This document shows, in pieces, positions 6,508 to 14,900 of a stretch of 15,228 nucleotides of DNA; the first letter of the stretch is position 1; every line of letters begins with the position of its first letter. The notes beneath the pieces were generated by a model. That model saw only the letters and a program-made list of their open reading frames with translations. It was not told where the DNA came from and ran no database searches. Made by a program: the position numbers and the translations under genes. This stretch comes from Gracilaria vermiculophylla. Lineage: Eukaryota > Rhodophyta > Florideophyceae > Gracilariales > Gracilariaceae. Location: the NCBI GenBank assembly GCA_019155205.2, contig JAHNZQ020000172.1:851806-867033 (forward strand). The letters run 5' to 3'.

Positions 6508-7515
6508 TATGTTTTGGCGCGACGCAAAGAAGGAATTACATTGGTCACAACGCAGTGTACTGCGATTAGGACCATGCGTGCTACAGTGTTTCTTGAAGTG
6601 CATATGATTGAAGAACGTAGCCGTGCACAGGTTGCACTGAAGACGTGTTTCGTTGTGTACCGTGCTATGGCGCCTTATATCTTCTTTTCTGGGTCATCTA
6701 CGACCACACACGTCGCAAACATATGGGCGCAGCTCGCACGGCACATGCCTTCTCACATATTCTTTTAGAAGGTAGGGCTTGAAAGTTGAAAAGTCTCGTT
6801 TGTCGTACTTCAGGATGTTTGCACTGACTTTTGTGCTGCCCGTAGTGTTTTAGGGAATGAAACTCTCCGCACACATGGCATTTAGTTTTTTCATGCGACT
6901 GCACGTGTCCACTGATGAGACCCGCGCCGAATGAGCTGCCCACTGCTGGCGGCCTCATAGAGTTTCCAAGTGGTGTATGGGATGCTGTTTGTCTTTTGCG
7001 CGACCGCTTGATTGCTTTCCCGGCTTTCAGGTGAAGGCGAATGGACTCTGGGCAAGATGAAAGGGTCATGTAGTGCAGATCTAGGCGGAGGATCTTGGAA
7101 GGGCCTTCGTGCATTTGTCTGAAAACTTCTCAGAGATTGCCTGCCCCATATCATCGCTTTCATTGAGAAGATTGTTGACTAACATTCGACTGTTTTGAAT
7201 TTGGTGCGAAATCACATGTCCTGCTTGATTGAATAGAAAGTTATTGATTCCTGCGAAAAATTCTTGTACGCTTGGTATGCCTGCTGTCTCGAGGGAACCT
7301 TGCCCTAAATTTTTAATCGGAGCATTAATGGGTTGTACATGAGGCGGCGTAGAAGAGCCACTTTTAGCAGAAAAATGGCTCTCTGGCAAGCCTTGTAGAA
7401 CACTCCTACCAGTCGGAAGAATGTCTCTATCCGAGCTAGCGGCACTATTGGTCAGACGCGCTCGTTCATCATGAGAGCGGTTTTGTTTACGATTTCGCAG
7501 ATTGTTTCGATTCAT
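6508..7515 (-). pseudogene. C2H2 zinc-finger gene paralogue, degenerate (frameshifts and stop)
   Basis: This is a broken relative of the intact gene at 8627-9691. From ATG 7515 the first frame gives a basic start (MNRNNLRNRKQNR) and SVQEFFAGINN, matching SMQEVFSGLSS of the intact copy, and ends at TAG 7081-7083. Similarity resumes in a second frame: KAGKAIKRSRK (intact KARKSTKRSH), then finger 1 as CHVCGEFHSLKHYGQHKSQC. Near 6810 it returns to the first frame: DKRDFSTFKPYLLKEYVRRH (finger 2, both Cys and one His lost), CDVCGRR with TGA 6694-6696 inside finger 3, CNLCTATFFNHMHFKKHCST plus H (finger 4, ligands kept), and CDQCNSFFASRQN (finger 5, His lost). The linker THGPNRSTLRC mirrors THDPNRPRLEC. 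The 3' end is lost. It is a nuclear-type DNA-binding protein by family and non-functional as it stands. Confidence 0.82.
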
Positions 7516-8626
7516 TGTACTTTCAAGAAAAGCAAGAGATTTTTAAAACTACCGTATAAATCAGCCTTAGCAGATATGATTTTGATGAGTATATTTGTTG
7601 GGGGACGACACAGTTGTGAATAGAATACTAGTACTGAGAATGAACGCTGTTGGTCTGAGAATTTCAGGCCATGGTCGTACAAGAAAACTGTCTTATGAAA
7701 CGAATACTCAATAATTAGGTTTTATAGCCTTATCTTTTACAAGAAAATAAACATTTTCAGGTCAAAATATGAATATCAACTGCAGAATAGAAAAGGGAAG
7801 TTGTGTGCGACGGAAGAAACAGCCGTTTAACATTAAAAACAGTAGAATTTACTGGAATTTTGATTCTAAAGAGAAAGCAAATCTCAACGGCAATACAGAC
7901 TTATCCATATCTAAAGCATTTCCTATTGTGAGTCAATAATTGCTGACGACTTTAAAGGGGAATGAAGTCCTACTCACATATTTAAAATAATAATAATAAT
8001 AATACTTTTTCAGTAAAAAAGAATCATTTATTGACTATGACATATATATCTTTGGATGTTTCACATTTTTTGTGGACTAAATTTCTTAAATTGGGCCGCT
8101 GAGTCATATTTTTAATATTTGGATCTTCTTGATCACATTCATTCCTATTGGGGTGCTTTTTGTTCGCATATCTCATAACAGTTCTGATACAGGTTTAGTG
8201 TGGGATTGAAACTGTAAAAGTACACACGTTATTTTGTATAAATATTCATTTTCGTAAAATCGAAAAATAGCCGCTTTTGCACCAACAGCGTTCCCCAGTG
8301 GGAAATGAAAGTTTAGAAGGTATAAAAACATGCGAAAAGGAAATTGAATTTCTTCTTTGTTTATGATTTTTCATAATCTTTTAAAACTGATCATAATTTG
8401 TGCATTTGAAGTAAATAGATGACCGTATTTAAAATGTATCGAGTACTGATTCTATATATGTTTTTCATAAAAATTTCAAAATCATGAATTATACATTGAA
8501 TAGTAAAACTAGCTTTCCTACACTGGGTCCTTGTAAAGAGTCATTATCTCAGGAAGTCAACAAGCCGCAGAGCTCTAACGCTAATCGACGGTTTCACCTG
8601 AACTTTCTTTTACTGGAACAATTGCT
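7516..8626. other. AT-rich divergent intergenic region between head-to-head zinc-finger genes
   Basis: This should hold the promoters of both divergent copies. It is strongly AT-rich and contains an (AAT)6 microsatellite at 7986-8003. I see no convincing oomycete initiator-type core promoter. A 61-codon open frame at 8484-8669 overlaps the start of the zinc-finger gene in another frame. The corresponding 5' sequence of the third copy (10184-10288) does not keep it open, so I do not call it a gene. Confidence 0.55.
7986..8003 (+). repeat. (AAT)6 microsatellite
   Basis: Six perfect AAT units lie in the AT-rich intergenic region. Confidence 0.85.
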
Positions 8627-9691
8627 ATGGATCGTGAACACATGCGACCTGCCAAGAAGAGCCGCTTAGACAGCAACCAATACAGTCAAGCTGAAAACTC
8701 AAATCTTCCAGCTTCTGAGGAGAATCGCCTTTCTTCAATGCAGGAGGTCTTCAGTGGCCTTTCATCGCATCATCCTGCCAACGTCCGCACAAGAACATCT
8801 CCAACTGCTTTATCTCCTGTGATCTCTCATACTAATGCCTCATCCAGAGTCTATCGTCCGGATGAATCTCGCCCCCGGGTGCCGGAAATTACCGGAGGCC
8901 CTGATGGAACTTGTTTTGGAGACTCTCGGCCAAGTGCACTTCAGTGTCAGCGCGAGCGAAATGGGCTTAGTCCAAATGTCAACGCGAGATATATCACTGA
9001 AGCATCACAAGAACAAGCGTTGCAGAGGCACAACCAGCGTTCTACTGAAATTCATGAGCATCGACACCCAAAAGCCCGTAAGAGCACCAAGCGATCACAT
9101 GATTGGGAGCCAATGCTCTCTCAAAAGGGTCGCGAAGCATTGGATGATTCGGGCCTGCCTATCTTATCCCGCGCGGGGCCTAGCACTATGAGCCATTCAT
9201 TGCAGACAGCAAGTATTCCTGACAACCAGGAAATGCAGTCTGGAGCAGGGCCCGCCGACCTGGGGGGTCACCAATCAATGAAATTGTGTGATGTGTGTGG
9301 AGAAAGCTTCGTTTCCTATCGGTTTGAGCAGCACCGGAAATCGTGTGCATTGTACACCTGTGAGCCGTGTAATTTTCGTACTTTCAAAAAATCATTTTTC
9401 AACAAGCATCAGAAGAGACACCAACCTGGCGAATTTGAATGTCATGTTTGCCATAAAAAGTTTAAAAGAAGAAATATATTGAAGGATCACTTGGCCACGC
9501 ACGACCCTAACAGACCGAGACTAGAGTGCTCACAGTGTGATTCAACCTTTGCGGACGAAAAGAATTTGCGGAGACACATGTCTACTCATGACACCGATCG
9601 TCCCAAGTTTGAATGCGACAAGTGTAATTCAAGTTTCTCGAGAATTTATAACCTGCATAGACATCAAAAACGTAATTGCAAGAACCGTTGA
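8627..9691 (+). CDS. Five-finger C2H2/C2HC zinc-finger protein, intact
   Basis: This single-exon frame encodes 354 residues. The start ATG at 8627 is supported by the two paralogues, which begin with related text at the same point. The first 215 residues are polar and probably disordered. They hold two basic clusters that could act as nuclear localisation signals (RPAKKSR, 7-13; HPKARKSTKRSH, 147-158) and a conserved short motif, LSSMQEVFSGL (35-45). Five fingers follow: C221/C224/H236/C240 (C2HC), C245/C248/H261/H265, C272/C275/H288/H292, C301/C304/H317/H321 and C330/C333/H346/C351 (C2HC). The linkers HDPNRPRLEC and HDTDRPKFEC are longer than the classical TGEKP linker. A nuclear DNA-binding role follows from the family; the target is unknown. 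It has no transposase or other catalytic domain. The gene lies between a head-to-head broken copy and a truncated downstream copy. Confidence 0.9.
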   Translation: MDREHMRPAKKSRLDSNQYSQAENSNLPASEENRLSSMQEVFSGLSSHHPANVRTRTSPTALSPVISHTNASSRVYRPDESRPRVPEITGGPDGTCFGDSRPSALQCQRERNGLSPNVNARYITEASQEQALQRHNQRSTEIHEHRHPKARKSTKRSHDWEPMLSQKGREALDDSGLPILSRAGPSTMSHSLQTASIPDNQEMQSGAGPADLGGHQSMKLCDVCGESFVSYRFEQHRKSCALYTCEPCNFRTFKKSFFNKHQKRHQPGEFECHVCHKKFKRRNILKDHLATHDPNRPRLECSQCDSTFADEKNLRRHMSTHDTDRPKFECDKCNSSFSRIYNLHRHQKRNCKNR

Positions 9692-9696
9692 AAGCG

Positions 9697-9702
9697 AATA
9701 AA
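9697..9702 (+). promoter_or_regulatory. AATAAA poly(A) signal-like hexamer
   Basis: AATAAA lies 6 bp after the TGA of the zinc-finger gene (9689-9691). That is unusually close for a 3' UTR but possible in compact oomycete genes. In an AT-rich context chance occurrence is not excluded. Confidence 0.35.
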
Positions 9703-10183
9703 TACCTCGTAATCCTGCAGATTATATATTCCTTCGTCGCATAGTGAGTGATACTCGCATGATCAAGTATCTGCATTTTTTTTACAGAAATATCTTCAGG
9801 CAACTGCTTGTAGTTATTTCATGCCTTACTTGCAAAGAACAGTGCAGAGCATGAGAACAGATTCAAAGCAACCTGAAAATACACAGACGCAAATGACAAA
9901 AGCAACTCTTTCTCTATTCTACTTTTAAATTTTCGGATGCATATGTTCACAAAACAAGTTTTATGTGTATTTCAGATGGAATATATTATCTACGAACATT
10001 TTCAATTCCACACGCAAATCCACCTTTTTCTTCGTAAATAATTTAAAGCAAATTAAAGCAGCAATCTCTGTCTTTTTACAAATAACTTTTCACATCTTCT
10101 TGCTTCAATGTTTTGATAAAAATTTAGGTCAGCCAAAAGACATGGTTGGATTTTAAGGGGATTAATAGACTTCACTGTTACTT
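9703..10183. other. AT-rich spacer between zinc-finger copies
   Basis: I see no gene, only short chance frames. Weak resemblance to the 5' flank of the intact gene begins near 10110 (TAAAAATTT followed by CA and ATG-rich text), so the duplicated segment may start before 10184. Confidence 0.45.
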
Positions 10184-10423
10184 TATTGGGTAACTGTAAA
10201 GAGTCATTTTCTCTTTAAATCATCAAGACTCAGGGCTTTATTGCTTAACGTCTGATTCACAGGAAGATATCTTTATTCGAACAATTGGATGGATCGTGAG
10301 AGTATGCAATCTCCCAAGAAGAGCAGCTCAAGCAACAACCAGTACTATTAAACTTAAAACACAAATCTTTCAGCTTCCGAGGATAATCGCCTTTCTTCAA
10401 TGCAAGAGGTCCTCAGCGGCCTT
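10184..10423 (+). repeat. Duplicated segment of the zinc-finger locus (5' flank plus first exon part)
   Basis: TGTAAAGAGTCATT near 10194, followed after a diverged stretch by GAACAATTG before the ATG, corresponds to about 8518-8626 upstream of the intact gene. The match continues through the first 45 codons and ends sharply after GGCCTT at 10418-10423 (8757-8762 in the intact copy). Confidence 0.7.
10289..10423 (+). pseudogene. Truncated third copy of the zinc-finger gene (N-terminus only)
   Basis: ATG 10289 starts text reading MDRESMQSPKKSSSSNNQY, then in-frame TAA at codon 21 (10349-10351), T, TAA at codon 23 (10355-10357), then NTNLSASEDNRLSSMQEVLS plus GL. The intact copy reads S-Q-A-E-N-S where the stops are, so they arose as CAA to TAA and GAA to TAA. 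Similarity stops after codon 45, before the disordered middle and all fingers. No finger remnants are found downstream. LSSMQEV is fully kept, and this motif is the best conserved part across the three copies. The copy is non-functional. Confidence 0.8.
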
Positions 10424-11401
10424 TTGATGCGATTACGTCTACGGAAGTGGTTGCCAAAAACCTCACTGTACGGAATGTAAGTAGTTCTTTGAAAATTTCA
10501 GCACACAGGACAGTGAAGAAAAGCAAGAATTAAATAACATCTGTTGCCTTCGTAGTGTAGTTTGTTCTCAAGCTTGAACGGCCTTGCTTTGAAGGCCGGC
10601 TGTTATTGCTACTTGATCTATTTGCGAACATCCTGCCGTCGTGATTAGAACCCTTCCTACCCAGAAAAATAGTAGCCTACATGACAATTTCTCACAGAGG
10701 TCTCTAATGTCAATTTGTATGAACAGTAGATGTGATTTGATCATTTAATTTTCAGGAATATATATATTTTTTTGGTAGATGCAGAATTTGGCATTGTATT
10801 TGTTGCAGTTTCTGGAATTCTTGCTTTTGTAAGTTCGGAAGCAACCAACCAGTTCACATCAAATGCATGAATCAAAATCCCAATTATCCCAATTATGGTG
10901 GATACATTTTTCACGTTGACTGAATAGACAATAAAACTGTGCTACTCATTTTTTTCGTCCAAGTCGATGCAAAACAGATTAAACGGATAAAGAAAATGTT
11001 TAGAATGACATTAAAACGAAAAAAAACTAGTACAAAAAGGGAATCAGCTTTTTTTTGAAGAAGTGCAGGACAAGTTACTGGTCTTCAGATTATGTGTTGA
11101 ATGTAAAGCATTGTAGGAAAAACAAGATCAGTTCAATACCACACGATCAAGAAATCGCGTAAAAAGCGTATCATTACAGTGTTTTTATCTTTCATATTCT
11201 CTTAATTATATATAACAATGGGGTACATTTTTTTGTTGCGTTGTCTGATTTTGCGTAGAATCTTTGTGGCTTGTGGGTCCCAAAAAATCTAAAATGCGCC
11301 CGTCTTTACGGGTACATAAGTTACGTGTAGAATGCTGTACGGATTTCTTGCGCATTCATACCTTGCTTGCACGGGCAGTACACAATCGTGGTGATATTAC
11401 T
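10424..11401. other. AT-rich region without supported gene
   Basis: There is no frame with recognisable coding content on either strand. The sequence is AT-rich with A and T homopolymers. A small hairpin, CCCGT facing ACGGG, lies near 11299-11312. I see no remnant of the missing 3' part of the third zinc-finger copy. Confidence 0.5.
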
Positions 11402-11623
11402 TTACGTGGTTACCTTTGAATTGTTTTGGGTGCTGCATGGAGTGTTTAAGAGGCTAACTAAGTCGCCAAGAAAAACATAAGGATTAAACCGGTGTAAAAC
11501 TGAAATAGTTTGAAGAGCCTTTAGACACTCAATTTGGAGTCCCAAACTTTTGGTCCAGACGTACCGCAACTCATCATTCATTATGAAAAACTCCCACTGA
11601 CATATACTGTACCATTTTGACAA
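11402..11623 (-). CDS. Hypothetical short ORF, 73 aa, doubtful
   Basis: A TTG-started open frame encodes 73 residues with a fairly protein-like composition (WYSICQWEFFIMNDELRYVW near the start, ALQTISVLHRFNPYVFLGDL in the middle). I recognise no family. The frame is closed upstream by TGA about 17 bp from the probable left end of the gypsy element. It may be a gene fragment cut by that insertion or simply chance. Confidence 0.2.
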   Translation of the reverse strand: MSKWYSICQWEFFIMNDELRYVWTKSLGLQIECLKALQTISVLHRFNPYVFLGDLVSLLNTPCSTQNNSKVTT

Positions 11624-11639
11624 AATGCTTGTTCATTTC

Positions 11640-11954
11640 TGTCGTGGATGAGAATCATCCACTTCCAAAGACATAGATAGTTACCCGCGATTAGGTGGAG
11701 CATTGTGCAGCACCCACGACATAGGTAGCGCTGCTTGATTAGCTGGCAGTTAGCTCAGATTGGCGTTTCCCGATTCGGGCACAGCGGCGTCTACTTAAGC
11801 CGCCGGTGCGCCGCCCTTCCGTAAACCTCGAGGGCATCGAACTCTACAGCACACACAAAACTCTCACCGTCAGCCTGCGCGTTCCTCCGAACTGCGCACA
11901 GTGACCACTGCCAATACCGGTTGTATTGCGCTCATTACCACGTTCGATCATCAA
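11640..11954 (+). repeat. Probable 5' LTR and leader of the gypsy element, limits unresolved
   Basis: Composition changes from AT-rich to GC-rich at about 11640. TGTCGTGG at 11640-11647 starts with the TG expected for an LTR and is inverted exactly as CCACGACA at 11714-11721. GTGGATGA (11644-11651) and TCATCCAC (11655-11662) form a perfect hairpin at the very edge. CCCGATTCGGG at 11769-11779 is another small palindrome. GCTCATT at 11930-11936 resembles the start of the oomycete initiator element, 19 bp before the ATG. I could not place a primer-binding site with confidence. The 3' LTR, which would fix the LTR length, is outside the window. Confidence 0.5.
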
Positions 11955-14900
11955 ATGGCTTCCACATCAACTACGCTCTCACCCGTAATGATTCGTGCCG
12001 AAAGTTCTGCTGATAACCAGGACTACATTCTTCAACCCCCATCTTCCGTTTCTTTTTCAGTTAGCCACCCCAAGCTGACATCAACGACTCTGAAGGCCAT
12101 CAGAGTTTTCCTTCAACAGTACGGTCAATATTCCAAGGAAGGTAGAGCACGAGCGCTTCAACTGGCTGTTGTAGACTCCACCACGACCGAACCGGTCCGT
12201 CCCGTCCACCTGTCCTACTGTGTGGACCCTGAATGGCTAGAGTCCTCCATTGAACTGGAATACATCCCAGGTGTTAAAAGCACGGACGAACTCACGGACG
12301 AGAAACTCCGAGCATATCTTGATTCAGAGGCCGAAGAGGAAAAGGACATGATGACCATCGCCCACATCGACAATATCATCAAACGAGAAGTACATATGGA
12401 TATGACAGATACCTCATCTCGCTCACGCATGAAAAGTTTGTCCACGTCATATTTCTCCGCACTGAGACGCAACGGACTATCTTGGATCATGAAGGACCAT
12501 CCGAAACTTGCGGTGAAGCACTTAGTTTCCGCAGTTAAACCACGATCTTTACAACAACGGCTTCTAACGGATCTTGAACTAGCATATTCTTCTCACAACA
12601 ACAACGTGAAAGAATTCATGAACCACGCCATGACTGTTGCCGAAGCTTTTCAGATCATAGACAGCGGCCCGCCTTCAACATCGCGACACTCGAACTCGCG
12701 TTCAGGTCCGTCAGGTGGAGAGACGAGATCCGCGAAAGAAAACAAAAGAAGCTCTGCAGCATCTACGTCGTCCACACGCTCCTTTCGCAAAGGTTCAGCA
12801 CGATCACCTCCGTTCTGTCCGCACCCTCCTTGTGCAAAGAATGAAGAACGGCATTGGATTGACGACTGCGAGAAATGCACGGATGCCGAGAAGGAGACCT
12901 TGAAGGCTGAAATACGAGCCAGGATTGCCGCCAGAAAAGCCGCAGATGGTCCATCGAAGAGCACAAGATCACAGAAAGCCAACACAAATCAGGCCAGGGA
13001 TAAAACTGTAGGCCGTCTACGGCCACCAGTGCAAGGCTCAAGCGCCAGCTGTTCTATCACTGTATCGGATGGGATTAGCTCCATGGAATCCAGTGGCCGA
13101 TGTGACGACGGAAGCAATGACAGCATCGCGTCTCCCAAACTCGCGGAATCCGCTGCTATCAGAGGCATTGGAAAGATCGCAGCTATCAATACCGTCAAAC
13201 TTTCAGTCACGCTGAAAAAAGTTAAGCAAGACGCCGCCGAACAATTTTCTTTCTCTCGCATTTGGACTGTGCCACGCACCATCTTACATGTGGCATCCGG
13301 AAATCTTGACCTCCACAACATCTCATTCTTGGTGGCAGACGATGATCTAGCCTGCGAAGCGCTCTTAATCGGCAGGCCAGTACTCGAACACCTTCGAGTC
13401 GATACCAATACGCTTCTGGACAACAACAGGTTCACTTTGAACGGCTCGGACTGCTCTGCCGTAGGCAACCCTACCTCTACTGCTAGTGGGGGATACGTCA
13501 GCCGACTTATGATCGCCCGTCTAAACGGAGAAACCTCCGGCGAGCACGCACAGATCGACCACAATAGACCACGAGTGAACTACAACTCAGCTCGTCAGGA
13601 CGAAGACCCGTTTCCAGACCTGGCATTACTCGATTCTGTAGACAGCTACCAACACGAAGATATTCGCGCTGCCGTTAATGAAATGCTAAGAATCGCCGCA
13701 GACAACAGAATGGCTCCCAAGGACTCGGAACATCTGAGACAGCTGGTCGACGGCCACATCGATGTTTTCAGAATTTCACTTTCATCCGGACCTGCAGCCA
13801 AAGTCGCGCCCTTGAAGATCACGCTAACTGCAGATGCTCGCCCTGTTCGTTTCCGCCTGCGCAATTATTCACAGGACCAGCGAAACTTCTTGGCCAAATT
13901 CGTCTCTCAGCTCGTTCGTACTGGCATGGTGTATCCAAATCCATCCTCTCCATGGACATCTGCCCCGCTTATCGTGCCGAAACCAGGGCCTGCACGATTT
14001 CGATTCACAGTCGACCTGCGTCCAGTCAACCAGTTTACGGTGCAGCACCAGTTCCCTATGCCCAACATTGAGCAGGAGCTCCTAAAACTCGCGAAGTCGC
14101 GCTTTTTTGCTACCTTTGATCTCTCCCACGGGTACTGGCAGTTTCCGCTTCATAAGGACTCACAGGAAATTCAGTCATTCATCACGCCAGATGGCGTATT
14201 CTCTCCAACTCGAGTTCTTCATGGCACAACCAACGCCACCACACATCTTCAGTCGGTACTCGCTTCTATTTTTCCGAAGGAACTTTTGCCGCAGTTATTG
14301 TACTGGCTAGACAACATCCTTTTACACAGTTTAACTGTCGAAGGCCTACTCAACGCGATTCGCACTCTGTTTCAAACATGCGCACGGTACTACATTCGTC
14401 TACACCCGAAGAAATGCATTCTGTTTGCGAAGTCCATTCGCTGGTGTGGAAGAATCGTATCAGCAGCCGGCGTGCGCCATGACCCTCGACACCTTGAAGC
14501 ACTCATTAATATGGAACCGCCCATAACCGGAGCACATCTGCAGCAATTCACCTGTGCCATGCAATGGGTTAAGACTGGCATTTCCAACTTCGCCAACATC
14601 ACTGAAAGCTTGCACGTGTGCATGGAACGAGTCTACGAAGCCGCCGGGAAGTGCACCAAACGCGCTGTATCGTCCGTACAGCTGTCCACCTTGGACTGGG
14701 ATAAACAAGAGCTGGAATGCTTCCAGAATTGCAAACAAGCTCTGGTCGACTTGGTCACACTCGCACATCGCGATGAAGATCAGAGGTTTTGCATCTACAC
14801 CGACACTTCAGATACAAATTGGGCAAGCATTTTCACCCAGGTCCCCCATGAAGATCTTCCCAAACCGCACAAAGATCAACGACACAGTCCTCTTGCATTC

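Noticed and set aside
6460..6768. 102-codon plus-strand frame
   Set aside because: It lies opposite the zinc-finger remnants on the minus strand, which show clear finger spacing, so it is a shadow.
8484..8669. Upstream ORF overlapping the zinc-finger gene start
   Set aside because: The duplicated 5' segment at 10184-10288 does not keep this frame open, so there is no sign of selection on it.
8835..9482. Alternative-frame ORFs inside the zinc-finger gene
   Set aside because: The main frame carries all zinc ligands in register. The alternatives have no motif.
10477..10501. GTAAGT ... TTTCAG as an intron in the third zinc-finger copy
   Set aside because: 25 nt is too short for a spliceosomal intron, and the flanking sequence shows no similarity to the intact gene.
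11744..11756. TGGCAGTTAGCTC as a tRNA primer-binding site
   Set aside because: It begins with TGG as required, but I could not match it to a tRNA 3' end, and no LTR end (CA) lies directly before it.
11751..11780. tRNA-like segment (TAGCTCAGATTGG resembles a polymerase III A box)
   Set aside because: No B box (GGTTCGANTCC) at proper spacing and no acceptor-stem pairing. It lies within the gypsy leader.
12215..13864. Minus-strand frames of 72-191 codons opposite the gypsy gene
   Set aside because: They are shadows of the 1,091-codon Gag-Pol frame, which carries all the recognisable motifs.
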